64,000 nucleotides of DNA, taken from contig NZ_JAODPB010000004.1 of assembly GCF_025770735.1 (NCBI RefSeq), positions 310,001 through 374,000 of the forward strand. Reading direction: 5' to 3'. The first letter of the stretch is position 1. Each line of letters begins with the position of its first letter. Below, in pieces: positions 54,722 to 63,919 of the stretch. Position numbers and translations under genes: made by a program. Under the pieces are notes generated by a model. It did no database searches. It had not been told where the DNA came from and saw only the letters and a list, made by a program, of their open reading frames with translations. The stretch comes from Shouchella tritolerans. Lineage in GTDB: Bacteria > Bacillota > Bacilli > Bacillales > Bacillaceae_D.

Positions 54722-54750
54722 GCGAGCAGCCTAACGTCTGCTCGCTTTTT
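54722..54750 (+). terminator. Terminator after the YjcZ-like gene
   Basis: GCGAGCAG pairs with CTGCTCGC around an 8-base loop, followed by TTTTT. Confidence 0.9.
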
Positions 54751-54810
54751 CTACTTGCGCCTGCCACTGAATATCCTTAAACTATATAGAGAAAATAAGG
54801 AGTGGTACAT

Positions 54811-55362
54811 ATGATTACAATGGACGACATTGTCCGCGAAGGCAATCCGATTTTACGTAAAGTCGCTAAGCCGGTCGAATTGCCATTAACAGATGAAGAC
54901 AAGCAAACACTGGTCGACATGCTCGAGTTTATTAAAAACAGCCAAGACCCTGAAATGGCCGAAAAATACGAGCTTCGTCCTGGCGTAGGCCTAGCTGCAC
55001 CACAAATCGGCATTTCTAAACGGCTATTTGCCATCCACGCCACAGATGAAAACGGCAACCTCTACAGCATGGGGATCGCCAACCCGAAAGTCGTTAGCCA
55101 TTCAGTTGAAACCAATGAACTTGAAAATGGCGAAGGCTGCCTTTCTGTTGACCGTGACGTTCCCGGCCCTGTGCCTCGGCGCGCCCGTTTAACGATCACT
55201 GGAGTCGACCATGAAGGCAACGACGTGCGGATGCGCTTGCGCGGATACATTGCCATTGTCTTCCAGCATGAGTTGGATCATTTAGACGGCATCATGTTTT
55301 ACGACCGAATTGAGGGACTCGAAGACCCTTTCAAAAAACCATTGCCTGGATTTGCTCTTTAA
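54811..55362 (+). CDS. def: Peptide deformylase (type 2)
   Basis: Removes the formyl group from the initiator Met of new proteins. 183 residues, the length of the Gram-positive type 2 enzyme. The three motifs are seen: GVGLAAPQIG (about residues 54-63), EGCLSV (about 109-114) and QHELDHLDG (HExxH, near 154). The ATG follows AAGGAGTG. It corresponds to the ykrB/defB gene near pdh and rnjA in B. subtilis. Confidence 0.95.
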   Translation: MITMDDIVREGNPILRKVAKPVELPLTDEDKQTLVDMLEFIKNSQDPEMAEKYELRPGVGLAAPQIGISKRLFAIHATDENGNLYSMGIANPKVVSHSVETNELENGEGCLSVDRDVPGPVPRRARLTITGVDHEGNDVRMRLRGYIAIVFQHELDHLDGIMFYDRIEGLEDPFKKPLPGFAL

Positions 55363-55387
55363 CAGCTGCCAACAATTCCCTCGATTC

Positions 55388-55430
55388 TTCAATGCCTACG
55401 TGCATACACTACAGGTACAAGGGCATTGAA
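55388..55430 (+). other. Inverted repeat just before the 25-residue ORF
   Basis: TTCAATGCC (55388-55396) and GGCATTGAA (55422-55430) can form a perfect 9-bp stem with a 25-base loop. It ends directly at the AAAGGAG ribosome site, so it could influence translation or act as an operator. Confidence 0.4.
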
Positions 55431-55445
55431 AAGGAGTGGAACGGG

Positions 55446-55523
55446 ATGTTAAGAAAATGGCGGAAAAAATTAGTCAAAGGTTGCCAAAACCTCCTGCCGA
55501 AATCATTATTGGTTGACGTTTAA
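55446..55523 (+). CDS. Small basic peptide ORF, 25 residues
   Basis: The frame MLRKWRKKLVKGCQNLLPKS followed by LLVDV is preceded by AAAGGAG at good spacing (before GTGGAACGGG) and followed 27 bases later by a clean terminator. It is strongly basic in the first half and hydrophobic at the end, with an amphipathic-helix pattern. Peptides of this kind may bind membranes or RNA. I do not recognise the family. The well-formed ribosome site and terminator are the only support; it is too short for certainty. Confidence 0.5.
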   Translation: MLRKWRKKLVKGCQNLLPKSLLVDV

Positions 55524-55549
55524 TGCATGTAGAACTTGGAAAAACTAAG

Positions 55550-55578
55550 AAAGCCAGCCTTTTAATCAGGTTGGCTTT
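55550..55578 (+). terminator. Terminator after the 25-residue ORF
   Basis: AAAGCCAGCC pairs with GGTTGGCTTT (one G-T pair) around a 9-base loop, then TTCG. It insulates rpoY-rnjA. Confidence 0.82.
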
Positions 55579-55609
55579 TCGTCATTGTAGCAGGCAATAA
55601 AGGAAACCA

Positions 55610-55638
55610 TTCAAATATAAGCGAACTTCTATTATAAT
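55610..55638 (+). promoter_or_regulatory. Promoter of rpoY-rnjA
   Basis: TTCAAA, a 17-base spacer and a perfect TATAAT, 31 bases before the rpoY ATG. Confidence 0.65.
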
Positions 55639-55668
55639 GGAAGGACTACATTTAAAGGAGAGGTAAGA

Positions 55669-55878
55669 ATGATTTTTAAAGTTTACTATCAAGAAGATGC
55701 CGCACAGATGCCTGTACGAGAACGGACGAAGTCATTGTACATAGAAGGCGAAAGTGAAGCAGATGTCCGCCTTAAGTTGGCCAATGAAAATTACAATATT
55801 GAATACGTGACAGCTGTAACTGGCGCATATTTAGAATATGAGCAGGCAAACAGCGACTTTAAGGTCGTGAACATCTAA
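55669..55878 (+). CDS. rpoY: RNA polymerase epsilon subunit
   Basis: A 69-residue small subunit of RNA polymerase in Firmicutes (DUF1447, formerly YkzG). It starts [20 protein letters not shown] and has the family block [25 protein letters not shown] (in part). The ATG has AAAGGAGAGG upstream. It is two bases before rnjA in the usual rpoY-rnjA operon. Confidence 0.94.
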   Translation: MIFKVYYQEDAAQMPVRERTKSLYIEGESEADVRLKLANENYNIEYVTAVTGAYLEYEQANSDFKVVNI

Positions 55879-55880
55879 CC

Positions 55881-57548
55881 ATGAAACAAGTAAAAAACAA
55901 CCAAACGGCCGTTTTCGCTTTAGGCGGCTTAGGCGAAATTGGCAAAAACACGTACGGTGTCCAGTTCCAAGACGAAATTATTATCATTGATGCTGGAATT
56001 ATGTTTCCTCAAGACGAGCTTCTTGGCATCGATTATGTCATTCCCGACTATACGTACTTAATCAAAAATCGGGATAAAATTAAAGGCTTGTTTATTACCC
56101 ATGGCCATGAAGACCATATCGGCGGCATTCCTTATTTGTTGCGGGAAATCAACATTGATGTCTATGGCGGCAAGCTTGCACTCGGCCTTTTAAAAGGAAA
56201 ACTCGAAGAGCACGGCTTGCTACGTAGCGCTAAGCTTCACGAGATTTCAGAAGACCAAGTCGTCAAGTTCACGAAGACATCTGTGTCGTTTTTCCGGACA
56301 ACCCATAGCATTCCTGACTCCTACGGAGTTGTCGTCAAAACACCGCCAGGAAACATTGTCCATACAGGCGATTTTAAATTTGATTTCACTCCTGTCGGCG
56401 AACCGGCGAATTTAACAAAAATGGCGAAAATCGGTGATGAAGGCGTACTTTGCTTGCTGTCTGACAGCACCAATAGCGAAATTCCGACTTTTACAATGTC
56501 CGAACGAAAAGTAGGAGAAAGCATCAACAACGTTTTCCAAAAAGTCGATGGGCGCATTATTTTTGCTACGTTTGCTTCGAATATCCACCGCTTGCAACAA
56601 GTGATTCAGGCAGCAGTTGACTATGACCGCAAAGTATGTGTATTTGGCCGCAGTATGGAATCGGCGATTACAATTGGCCAAGAGCTTGGCTACATCAATG
56701 CGCCCAAACATACGTTCATCGAGCACTCGCAGTTAAACAAACTCCCTGATAACAAAGTAACGATTCTTTGTACAGGAAGCCAAGGTGAACCGATGGCAGC
56801 CCTATCACGGATTGCTTTTGGGACGCATCGCCAAATTCAAATTATCCCAGGCGATACCGTTGTGTTTTCTTCTTCGCCAATCCCAGGAAACACGCTTAGC
56901 GTTGGAAAGATTATTAACCAACTATACCGGGTTGGCGCAAATGTCATCCATGGGCCACTTAGTGATATCCATACATCTGGGCACGGTGGGCAGGAAGAAC
57001 AAAAACTAATGTTGCGGCTTATGAAACCGCAATACTTTTTACCCATCCACGGTGAATACCGAATGCTGCGTACTCATAATCGCCTCGCTCAAGACTGTGG
57101 CGTCAAAGAAGAAAACTGCTTTATTATGGATAACGGCGATGTCCTTGCGCTCCATCCTAATGAAGCAGGTGTCGTCGGCAAAATTCCGTCTGGCTCTGTC
57201 TATGTAGATGGGAATGGCATCGGCGATATCGGCAATATCGTGCTCCGAGACCGCCGGATTCTTTCAGAGGAAGGCTTAGTCATTGTTGTCGTCAGCTTAG
57301 ATATGAAGGAATTTAAAGTCACAGCTGGCCCAGATATCATTTCGCGTGGTTTTGTGTACATGAGGGAATCAGGCGATTTGATTCATGAAGCGCAAAAAAT
57401 GCTCGCTAAACATTTAAACGGCGTCATGGAAAAGAAGACATCACAGTGGTCTGAAATTAAAAACGAAATGACCGAACTTCTCGGACCATTTTTGTACGAG
57501 CGTACGAAACGAAAACCGATGATTTTGCCGATCATCATGGAAGTATAA
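55881..57548 (+). CDS. rnjA: Ribonuclease J1
   Basis: A 5'-3' exoribonuclease and endonuclease in mRNA turnover and 16S rRNA maturation. 555 residues, the standard length. The metallo-beta-lactamase/beta-CASP core shows the metal motif [11 protein letters not shown] (about residues 73-83), [15 protein letters not shown] in the beta-CASP domain and [13 protein letters not shown], then PIHGEYRML. The C-terminal domain follows. It is the known partner of SR1P-GapA in B. subtilis. The ATG is two bases after rpoY. Confidence 0.96.
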   Translation: MKQVKNNQTAVFALGGLGEIGKNTYGVQFQDEIIIIDAGIMFPQDELLGIDYVIPDYTYLIKNRDKIKGLFITHGHEDHIGGIPYLLREINIDVYGGKLALGLLKGKLEEHGLLRSAKLHEISEDQVVKFTKTSVSFFRTTHSIPDSYGVVVKTPPGNIVHTGDFKFDFTPVGEPANLTKMAKIGDEGVLCLLSDSTNSEIPTFTMSERKVGESINNVFQKVDGRIIFATFASNIHRLQQVIQAAVDYDRKVCVFGRSMESAITIGQELGYINAPKHTFIEHSQLNKLPDNKVTILCTGSQGEPMAALSRIAFGTHRQIQIIPGDTVVFSSSPIPGNTLSVGKIINQLYRVGANVIHGPLSDIHTSGHGGQEEQKLMLRLMKPQYFLPIHGEYRMLRTHNRLAQDCGVKEENCFIMDNGDVLALHPNEAGVVGKIPSGSVYVDGNGIGDIGNIVLRDRRILSEEGLVIVVVSLDMKEFKVTAGPDIISRGFVYMRESGDLIHEAQKMLAKHLNGVMEKKTSQWSEIKNEMTELLGPFLYERTKRKPMILPIIMEV

Positions 57549-57552
57549 CAAT

Positions 57553-57595
57553 AAGCCTGCCGACAGTTAAAAACACTGTCGGCAGGCTTATTTTT
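57553..57595. terminator. Terminator between rnjA and ktrC
   Basis: A perfect 15-bp stem (57553-57567 with 57575-57589) around a 7-base loop, followed by ATTTTT. Confidence 0.93.
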
Positions 57596-57599
57596 CAAG

Positions 57600-58265
57600 T
57601 CATTTAGCAACAATAAAATCTTTTTCAAACGCATAAATGGCTTTTTTCGGCCCGAGCAAAACAAGTACGTCCTCTACTTGGATGACTTCATTAGCCTGAG
57701 GAGCAGCCATTAGCTTCCCTTGCCTACGGATGGCGATAATTGTACAGCCGTAAAGCGCTCGTATGTTAAGGTCTTGTATCGTTCGCCCTATAAGTGACGG
57801 GGTTGCCACTGCTTCAATAATCGTATCCTGAGACGATAGCTCAATGTAATCGACAATGTTGTCGGATAAAAGGTGATGGGCGAGCCGCGCTCCCATTTCC
57901 CGTTCTGGATGAAGGACGCGGTGGGCACCGATTTTTTTCAACACTTTTTCGTGATGATCGGTTTCTGCTTTTACACAAATGTGTTTAACGCCCATTTCAC
58001 TTAACAATAATGTCGCCAAAATGCTTGCTTCAATGTCATTGCCGATTGCGACAACAACATGTTCATACAATGGAATGTCTAGCTCCCTCAACACTTGCTC
58101 GTCCGTAGCATTGGCGATCACCACTTGTGTGGCAATGTCACGAAATTCGTCGGCTTTGGTGCGGTCACTGTCAATGGCCAGCACATCAACACCTTGTCCC
58201 ACTAACTCCTTTGTGACACTTCCGCCAAACCGCCCTAAGCCGATAATCGCAAACTGTTTTTTCAT
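57600..58265 (-). CDS. ktrC: Potassium uptake regulatory protein KtrC (RCK)
   Basis: The cytosolic gating ring subunit of a Ktr potassium channel. 221 residues. The RCK_N Rossmann motif IIGLGRFGGSVTKELVGQG (in part, residues 7-25) is followed by LAIDSD for nucleotide binding. The RCK_C domain (about residues 135-221, which binds c-di-AMP in B. subtilis) comes next. B. subtilis ktrC (ykqB) also lies next to rnjA, which favours KtrC over KtrA. The membrane partner is not in the window. The ATG follows GGAGGGC. Confidence 0.87.
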   Translation of the reverse strand: MKKQFAIIGLGRFGGSVTKELVGQGVDVLAIDSDRTKADEFRDIATQVVIANATDEQVLRELDIPLYEHVVVAIGNDIEASILATLLLSEMGVKHICVKAETDHHEKVLKKIGAHRVLHPEREMGARLAHHLLSDNIVDYIELSSQDTIIEAVATPSLIGRTIQDLNIRALYGCTIIAIRRQGKLMAAPQANEVIQVEDVLVLLGPKKAIYAFEKDFIVAK

Positions 58266-58318
58266 AACGGCCCTCCACTGCTCAATCCTAACTTGACTGT
58301 ACCAAACAATCGGTCAAT

Positions 58319-58360
58319 AAGCAAAGACGCACCTGCTTAAAAAGAGGCGCGTCTTCGCTT
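58319..58360 (-). terminator. Hairpin terminator after ykuV
   Basis: AAGCAAAGACGCACCT pairs with AGGCGCGTCTTCGCTT with a few mismatches around a 10-base loop. The T-run is clearer on the plus strand than on the minus strand. Confidence 0.65.
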
Positions 58361-58817
58361 ATTTTTCTTCTTTAACACCGAGTACTCGGTTGACACGTTT
58401 GGTCAGCATTTTCATGCCGCCGCCCCCTGCTTGGAAGTGGCGCAGTTGCCCATCTTTATCGAACACGTAGTAAGCTGGCACATATTCATTTTCAAAAGCG
58501 TCTGTCAGCTTATGTTCATTATCGACAAAGATTGGTTGCGTGATCCCATGCTCTTCGGCAACTTGTTTGATGTCATCGATGTTTAAGTCTTTTTCAGACC
58601 GCGGCATATGGACCGCGATGACATTTAGCTGGTCTTTGTATTGGTCACGAAATTCGTTGACGTTTGGCATCGCCTCTTTGCACAATCCACAGCTAATAGA
58701 CCAAAAGTGGATGAGCGTTGGCTTATCGCCAATTAGGTCCGCTTTCGCTACTTCTCCATTCAGCCATTCTGTCGCACCTGTCAATTCTGGCATTTCCGAC
58801 CGCAGTTTCAAAGCCAT
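58359..58817 (-). CDS. ykuV: Thiol-disulfide oxidoreductase YkuV
   Basis: A 152-residue cytosolic thioredoxin-like/TlpA-type protein. It starts MALKLRSEMPEL and has the active site in HFWSISCGLCKEAMPNVNEF (CGLC, about residues 41-44) and the cis-Pro loop YVPAYYVFDKDGQLRHF. The ATG at 58817 follows GGAGGGA; the upstream in-frame part is not used. It lies directly downstream of the peroxiredoxin ykuU behind a terminator, as in B. subtilis, and probably reduces disulfides in the same pathway. Confidence 0.9.
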   Translation of the reverse strand: MALKLRSEMPELTGATEWLNGEVAKADLIGDKPTLIHFWSISCGLCKEAMPNVNEFRDQYKDQLNVIAVHMPRSEKDLNIDDIKQVAEEHGITQPIFVDNEHKLTDAFENEYVPAYYVFDKDGQLRHFQAGGGGMKMLTKRVNRVLGVKEEK

Positions 58818-58891
58818 CTCGTTTCCCTCCTGTATAAAAAAGCGCACACGCTCAAAAATAGCGGCAAACCGCCTCATTCTTTTTCGAAAAA

Positions 58892-58920
58892 CAAAGGCCT
58901 AACAACGCGCTAGGCCCTTG
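58892..58920 (-). terminator. Terminator after ykuU
   Basis: CAAAGGCCTA pairs with TAGGCCCTTG (one G-T pair) around a 9-base loop, then TTTTTCG on the minus strand. Confidence 0.82.
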
Positions 58921-58931
58921 CCACTATTCCA

Positions 58932-59477
58932 TTAAAGCGTAGCTTGTCCAGGCTTCCAGTTAGCTGGGCAAAGTCCGCCAGTTTGTAACGCTTGTAGCAC
59001 GCGCAACGTTTCATCAACGTCACGGCCAATGTTGTTGTGGTTCACTACAGAATACATTAGTTCACCTTCTGGGCTAATGATGAACAACCCGCGTAGCGCC
59101 ACACCTTCATCTTCAATCAACACACCATATTCTCTTGAAACAGCATGGTTTGTGTCAGCAGCAAGTGGATAAGCCAAGTCACCTAGTCCATTGTCATCAC
59201 GTGACGTATTAATCCATGCTTTGTGCGTGTGGATCGTGTCTGTAGAAACACCGATCACTTCCGCATCCAAGTCTTCAAATTCATCGTAGCGGTCACTCAA
59301 AGCTGTAATTTCAGTTGGACAAACGAACGTGAAATCCATTGGATAAAAGAACAACACCGTCCATTTGTCATTTTTCATATTTTCTTCAAGGCTTACTTTA
59401 CCAAATTCTTTGTTTGGCAACACCGCATCCATTTCAAAACGAGGTGCTTGTTTGCCAACCATACGTTTTTCAGTCAT
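58932..59477 (-). CDS. ykuU: 2-Cys peroxiredoxin YkuU
   Basis: Reduces hydrogen and alkyl peroxides. 181 residues. The peroxidatic Cys is in MDFTFVCPTEITALSDRY (about residues 44-61) and the resolving Cys in TGGLCPANWKPG near the C-terminus, so it is a typical 2-Cys AhpC/Prx1-type enzyme. The ATG at 59477 follows AAAGGAGG at good spacing. It is upstream of ykuV, a likely electron donor system. Confidence 0.92.
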   Translation of the reverse strand: MTEKRMVGKQAPRFEMDAVLPNKEFGKVSLEENMKNDKWTVLFFYPMDFTFVCPTEITALSDRYDEFEDLDAEVIGVSTDTIHTHKAWINTSRDDNGLGDLAYPLAADTNHAVSREYGVLIEDEGVALRGLFIISPEGELMYSVVNHNNIGRDVDETLRVLQALQTGGLCPANWKPGQATL

Positions 59478-59683
59478 AAGTCTAATTCCTCCTTTGCAAA
59501 TCCAATACAATCATTATTATACCGGGCTTGCTTTTTGGAGTCAATGTTAATTGAGAATGAATTTAATCTAGAGACGTAAATCTTCACATTCCTGCCTTAC
59601 TTATGTAGCGTTCGCTTTTGAAAGATTTAGCGATTTATGCTATTCTCAACAAAGCAATGATATTGAGGAAGGAGTGGTCATGA

Positions 59684-60463
59684 GTGAACGTTAACGAATG
59701 GCTTTCCCATCCGCTTGCGCAAATCGTTTGGAAAATCGTGCTTGTGGTCGTTATTTTTTTCATTGTCCGCGCCTTAGGTCGCAAACTGATCGCCCGGGCC
59801 TTTAACCGTCCTCAGACAATCCGCGCATCACAAGCTCGACTGAATACGTTAAAAAGCCTGACTCAGAATGTATTTTCTTATGTGTTATTGTTTATTGTAG
59901 CAATGACGATCTTAGAAATACTCGGTTTCAATTTAGGGCCGATTTTAGCTGGTGCAGGTGTTGTAGGGCTTGCTGTTGGTTTCGGCGCACAAGGACTTGT
60001 AAGTGATGTGGTGACTGGCTTTTTCCTATTGTTAGAACGTCAGCTTGAAGTCGGCGATTATGTGAGTGCCGGCGGCGTTGATGGAATCGTCGAGGAACTC
60101 GGTTTCCGCACAACGTTGATTCGCGGCTTTGATGGTACACTCCATTATGTGCCAAACCGCAACATTGCCAATGTAGACAACCATTCCCGTGGCAATATGC
60201 GTGCACTCGTTGACATTTCCATCCCAGCTGGGCAAAAAACAGACGAATCGCTAGCAATGGTAAAAGAGGCACTAGAAGGCTTTAGCCATCCGGCTATTGT
60301 ATCTGGACCTGAAGTGTTAGGCGTCGAAAGCGACGATTTAGCGACAACGACAATCCGTGTTATTGCCAAAACGGAAAATATGGAGCAATGGGCAGTGGAA
60401 CGTGAAATCCGCAAAGTGATCCGGCAACGGCATGATGCCCTTTCACAATCAGAAAACGACTAA
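59684..60463 (+). CDS. ykuT: Mechanosensitive ion channel MscS family (YkuT)
   Basis: A small-conductance mechanosensitive channel that releases solutes on osmotic downshock. 259 residues. Three membrane helices lie in the first 110 residues. The pore helix with the Gly/Ala pattern GPILAGAGVVGLAVGFGAQGLVSDVVTGFFLL (in part) is followed by the cytoplasmic beta domain (GGVDGIVEELGFRTTLIRGFDG). The start is GTG with AAGGAGTGG upstream. It is convergent with ykuS, as in B. subtilis. Confidence 0.9.
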   Translation: MNVNEWLSHPLAQIVWKIVLVVVIFFIVRALGRKLIARAFNRPQTIRASQARLNTLKSLTQNVFSYVLLFIVAMTILEILGFNLGPILAGAGVVGLAVGFGAQGLVSDVVTGFFLLLERQLEVGDYVSAGGVDGIVEELGFRTTLIRGFDGTLHYVPNRNIANVDNHSRGNMRALVDISIPAGQKTDESLAMVKEALEGFSHPAIVSGPEVLGVESDDLATTTIRVIAKTENMEQWAVEREIRKVIRQRHDALSQSEND

Positions 60464-60493
60464 AAAAATACCAGCTTTTTGCTGGTATTTTTT
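60463..60493. terminator. Terminator between ykuT and ykuS
   Basis: AAAAAATACCAGC pairs with GCTGGTATTTTTT around TTTTT-type loop bases, with A and T runs on both sides. Confidence 0.9.
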
Positions 60494-60737
60494 AGTGTTG
60501 AGTCACAATTTCGTCGACACGTTGGCCGATTTCTTCTGCACTTAAGCCTTCAGCATGGATAATGCTCATTTGCCCAGGAACACTGATGCCGGCAACATCC
60601 GCATTTCTTCCAGAAACAATGCAGCATTCGCAGCCTTGTCCATCTTGTTCATTTTCAATTTGTACGACTTCATAGCCTTTGGACTGAAGCTCTTGCTGTA
60701 CATCTGACAAATTCGATTGTACCCCTATTTTAGCCAT
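60492..60737 (-). CDS. ykuS: UPF0180 family protein YkuS
   Basis: An 81-residue protein of the UPF0180/YkuS family. It starts MAKIGVQSNLSDVQQELQSKGYEVV and contains CECCIVSGRNADVAGI in the middle, with three Cys close together. The function is unknown. The ATG has GAGGGGG upstream. It is 51 bases downstream of dapL on the same strand and may be the last gene of the dap operon. Confidence 0.85.
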   Translation of the reverse strand: MAKIGVQSNLSDVQQELQSKGYEVVQIENEQDGQGCECCIVSGRNADVAGISVPGQMSIIHAEGLSAEEIGQRVDEIVTQH

Positions 60738-60788
60738 ATGGCACCCCCTCGTTCATTTCCACATTAGTATGCGCTGCAAACGAACGTT

Positions 60789-61925
60789 TTATACCATGCT
60801 TTCGCGGGGCTTTTTTGCGCTTAAAAAGGCGACCATATGATCGACGGCAATAGCAATCGCTTCTTCTCTCGGTTGCAAGCGGCTATCGTGCAAGCCGTAT
60901 GGGCTATCAACGCCAAGCCAAAACATGACGCCAGGGTATCGTTTTAAAAAGTAGCCAAAATCCTCCCCTGTCATTGCTTCTTCTGCCTCTACAAATGTAA
61001 TACCGTTTCGTGTTTTCGAAAAAGCGGCAAACGCTTCTGCCAATCCGGGATCATTGTAGACTTCACAGTAATTGGCGCCATAATCAATCGCAACCTTGCA
61101 CTCAAAACTTGCCTCTATGCCAGCAGCAATCGCTTCAAGTCTGCTTTTGACCGCTTTCATTGATTCCATTGACAGCGTGCGGATCGTTCCTTCTAGCCGT
61201 GCCGTCTCAGCAATGACATTCTGTTTCGTTCCGCCTGCTATTACACCAAGTGTGACCACTGCTGAATCGAGAGGATCAATGTTGCGTGCGACCACCGTTT
61301 GCGCTTGTGTAACAAAGTGGGCACAAGCCACCACCATATCATTCGCTGTGTGAGGATAAGCCGCATGCCCGCCTTTGCCCTGAAAATCAATAAATAGCTC
61401 AGATGTATTTGCAAACAACAGCCCTGGTTTCGTGGCAATTGCTCCGACAGGAAGGTTCGGGTCAATATGGAGTGCATAAATTTCATCAGGCTGCCAAGCA
61501 CCTAGTACATCCGCCTCTATAATCGGTTTTGCTCCTCCTGGCCCTTCTTCTGCGGGTTGAAAAATAAACAGCAAATGGCATTCTGGTTCGTGGCTGGCAA
61601 AATAGTCTAGCAAGCCAAGGGCAATCGTCATATGGAAGTCATGCCCACAGGCATGCATCGCCCCTTCATGCTTAGAGGCAAACGAATAGCCCGTTTCTTC
61701 TGTAATAGGGAGCCCGTCCATATCAGCTCTGTATGCAATCGTATAGTCTTGTTTGCCTTCGACGCGGACGAACACGGCTGTTTTCCACGTTTTGATTTGC
61801 AGTCGCGTTTGCTCCATGTTCGAAATGGTGTCTAAAAGCAGTTGCTGTGTTTTAAATTCTTTAAATCCAAGTTCAGGAATTTGATGAAAAGAACGGCGTA
61901 TGTTTATGAGGTCATTCATCTTCAT
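60789..61925 (-). CDS. dapL: N-acetyldiaminopimelate deacetylase
   Basis: Removes acetate from N-acetyl-LL-diaminopimelate to give LL-diaminopimelate for lysine and peptidoglycan. 378 residues of the M20 amidohydrolase family. Metal motifs are [13 protein letters not shown] (about residues 92-104), EEGPGG (about 128-133), [12 protein letters not shown] and the final TGEDFGYF and [11 protein letters not shown]. It overlaps the aminotransferase stop by four bases (ATGA). It corresponds to ykuR of B. subtilis, which directly follows dapH there. Confidence 0.9.
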   Translation of the reverse strand: MKMNDLINIRRSFHQIPELGFKEFKTQQLLLDTISNMEQTRLQIKTWKTAVFVRVEGKQDYTIAYRADMDGLPITEETGYSFASKHEGAMHACGHDFHMTIALGLLDYFASHEPECHLLFIFQPAEEGPGGAKPIIEADVLGAWQPDEIYALHIDPNLPVGAIATKPGLLFANTSELFIDFQGKGGHAAYPHTANDMVVACAHFVTQAQTVVARNIDPLDSAVVTLGVIAGGTKQNVIAETARLEGTIRTLSMESMKAVKSRLEAIAAGIEASFECKVAIDYGANYCEVYNDPGLAEAFAAFSKTRNGITFVEAEEAMTGEDFGYFLKRYPGVMFWLGVDSPYGLHDSRLQPREEAIAIAVDHMVAFLSAKKPRESMV

Positions 61926-63133
61926 GTTGCCACCACTCCGTCAATTTGCACCAATGCGTGGCGGAAGTGGCCAGCAAACGTGTCGACTTCTGCTTTTGTA
62001 AGCGTAAGCGGCGGAAGCAAACGAACGATCGTTTGTTGGGTGACATCAATGAGCACGCCTTTTTCCATCATCATTTGTTGAAGTTTTTTCGTGTTATTCG
62101 CCGTTAGTTTCGTCGGCAAACCAATCATCATCCCTTTGCCGCGGAACGCTTCTAAAATGCTTGGAAATTCCTGTTGCAATTTTGTTAATGTATCATGCAA
62201 GTAGGCTGCCGTTTGTTGGCTATCGGCGAGGCCACCTTGTTGCCGGAGAACACGGAGCACGGCAAGGCCAAGTGCACAGCTTAACGGCGAAGGAGCAAAC
62301 GTCGTGCCATGATCACCAGGGGAAAACAACTCGCTCCAACCCTGCTTGACGATGATGCCACCAAGTGGCAGTCCTCCGCCTACTCCTTTTGCAAAAAGGA
62401 CGACGTCAGGACTCAATTCGGCGTGCATGTAGGCAAACAGCTTGCCTGTGCGTCCCATGCCCGTTTGAATTTCGTCCATGCAAAACAGCACGCCCTCCTG
62501 TTTGCATAACGCCTGTGCTTCTTGTAAAAATGAATGGGATAATGGGATGACTCCCCCTGAGCCAAGCACCGGTTCCATGAGCAGCGCAGCAGGCTTGTTC
62601 TTTTCGATGACCGCTCGCAACTCTTCGACATTTTCCCTCTCCACTTCATAGACAGGCAAATCATGTTTCGGAAAGTCTTGGTACACGCCTTTTTGCCGTG
62701 TTAGTTTTAAAGCACCCAACGTTCGTCCGTGAAAACTATTTTTTAAAACGACAATGCCTCGTTTCGTTGTCTTTTGTGCCGCACTCCATTTATGGATCAA
62801 CTTAACAGCTGCCTCTGTCGCTTCAGCGCCGGAATTCGCAAAAAACACTTTGCCGCCAAGCGTAGCCTCACTGAGTTGTTCGGCAAGCTCAACCGCCGGT
62901 TTGTTTACATACAAGTTGGAAATATGCAGAAATTTATGACCTTGCTCATTAAGTGTTTTCATCACTTCTGGATGAGAGTGGCCAATCACATTGACAGCAA
63001 GACCTGTAATTAAATCTAAATACGATTTGCCGTTCTCATCGATCAAATAATTGCCTTCTCCCCGGTCTATAACAAGGGGCAACCGCCCATATGTCCCCAT
63101 AATCGCCGCTTTATCCCGCGCAATCCAGTCCAC
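61922..63133 (-). CDS. Class III aminotransferase, candidate N-acetyl-LL-diaminopimelate aminotransferase
   Basis: About 403 residues, ArgD-like acetylornithine aminotransferase family. The PLP site has the catalytic Lys in [15 protein letters not shown] (about residues 230-244), [11 protein letters not shown] (about 206-216) and the phosphate-binding [13 protein letters not shown]. Its place between dapH and dapL, with translational coupling to dapL, points to the missing transamination of N-acetyl-2-amino-6-oxopimelate. In B. subtilis that step is done by PatA, a class I enzyme encoded elsewhere. The GTG at 63133 or TTG at 63139 is the start. Activity on acetylornithine is also possible. 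Confidence 0.8.
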   Translation of the reverse strand: MDWIARDKAAIMGTYGRLPLVIDRGEGNYLIDENGKSYLDLITGLAVNVIGHSHPEVMKTLNEQGHKFLHISNLYVNKPAVELAEQLSEATLGGKVFFANSGAEATEAAVKLIHKWSAAQKTTKRGIVVLKNSFHGRTLGALKLTRQKGVYQDFPKHDLPVYEVERENVEELRAVIEKNKPAALLMEPVLGSGGVIPLSHSFLQEAQALCKQEGVLFCMDEIQTGMGRTGKLFAYMHAELSPDVVLFAKGVGGGLPLGGIIVKQGWSELFSPGDHGTTFAPSPLSCALGLAVLRVLRQQGGLADSQQTAAYLHDTLTKLQQEFPSILEAFRGKGMMIGLPTKLTANNTKKLQQMMMEKGVLIDVTQQTIVRLLPPLTLTKAEVDTFAGHFRHALVQIDGVVAT

Positions 63134-63160
63134 TACCAATCCACTCCTTTTTTATGAAAA

Positions 63161-63185
63161 CAGCTTTGCCCTTTAGGCAAAGCTG
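63161..63185 (-). terminator. Hairpin between dapH and the aminotransferase gene
   Basis: CAGCTTTGCC pairs perfectly with GGCAAAGCTG around a 5-base loop, followed on the minus strand by TTTTC. It may lower read-through from dapH. Confidence 0.5.
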
Positions 63186-63196
63186 CACACGATACG

Positions 63197-63919
63197 TTAT
63201 AGGTCTTCATTTAAACGGCGAAGCTCCAGCTTTATTTCCGTTTTGCCTTTTGTTTTCTCATCAATTTCTTTAATCACGCGTGCTGGCGTTCCAGCAACCA
63301 CTGTATTGGCAGGAACATCTTCTGTTACAATCGCACCAGCCGCTACCACCGCGCCAGCACCTACACGGACGCCTTCTAAAATCACGGCATTTGCGCCGAT
63401 GACAACGCCGTCTTCAATAATGACAGGAGAAGCAGATGGTGGTTCGATGACACCAGCCAACACAGCACCGGCGCCAACGTGACAATTTTTCCCGACAGTC
63501 GCCCGGCCGCCAAGGACAGCATTCATGTCAATCATTGTGCCTTCGCCAATGACAGCGCCGATATTAATGCTGGCACCCATCATAATAACAGCACCTTTTC
63601 CAATTTCCACTTGGTCGCGGATAATGGCGCCTGGTTCAATTCGTGCTTCTACCTCTTTTAAATCAAGCAGAGGAATGGCCGAATAGCGACGGTCATTTTC
63701 AACAACAGTATCTTCAATCAACGCAGCATTTTCGTTAAGGACAGCTTCAATCTTGCTCCATTCGCCAAACACTACGCCCGTGTTGCCATTCATAAATGAC
63801 TGCACGCCTTCGCCAAAGGAAAGGTTGTCAAGTTGACCCTTTATGTAAACTTTTACAGGAGTTTTCTTTTCAGATTTAGAAATAAACTCAATAATTTCGT
63901 TTGCATCCATCATTTTCAT
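63197..63919 (-). CDS. dapH: Tetrahydrodipicolinate N-acetyltransferase
   Basis: Acetylates tetrahydrodipicolinate, the first committed step of the acetyl branch to meso-diaminopimelate. About 240 residues. The N-terminal DapH domain ([23 protein letters not shown], in part) is followed by a left-handed beta-helix of hexapeptide repeats ([22 protein letters not shown] and later, in parts). The ATG at 63919 has AAAGGAGG eight bases upstream; a longer in-frame start lacks support. It is the first gene of the dapH-aminotransferase-dapL operon. Only about 80 bases of upstream sequence are in the window. Confidence 0.94.
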   Translation of the reverse strand: MKMMDANEIIEFISKSEKKTPVKVYIKGQLDNLSFGEGVQSFMNGNTGVVFGEWSKIEAVLNENAALIEDTVVENDRRYSAIPLLDLKEVEARIEPGAIIRDQVEIGKGAVIMMGASINIGAVIGEGTMIDMNAVLGGRATVGKNCHVGAGAVLAGVIEPPSASPVIIEDGVVIGANAVILEGVRVGAGAVVAAGAIVTEDVPANTVVAGTPARVIKEIDEKTKGKTEIKLELRRLNEDL

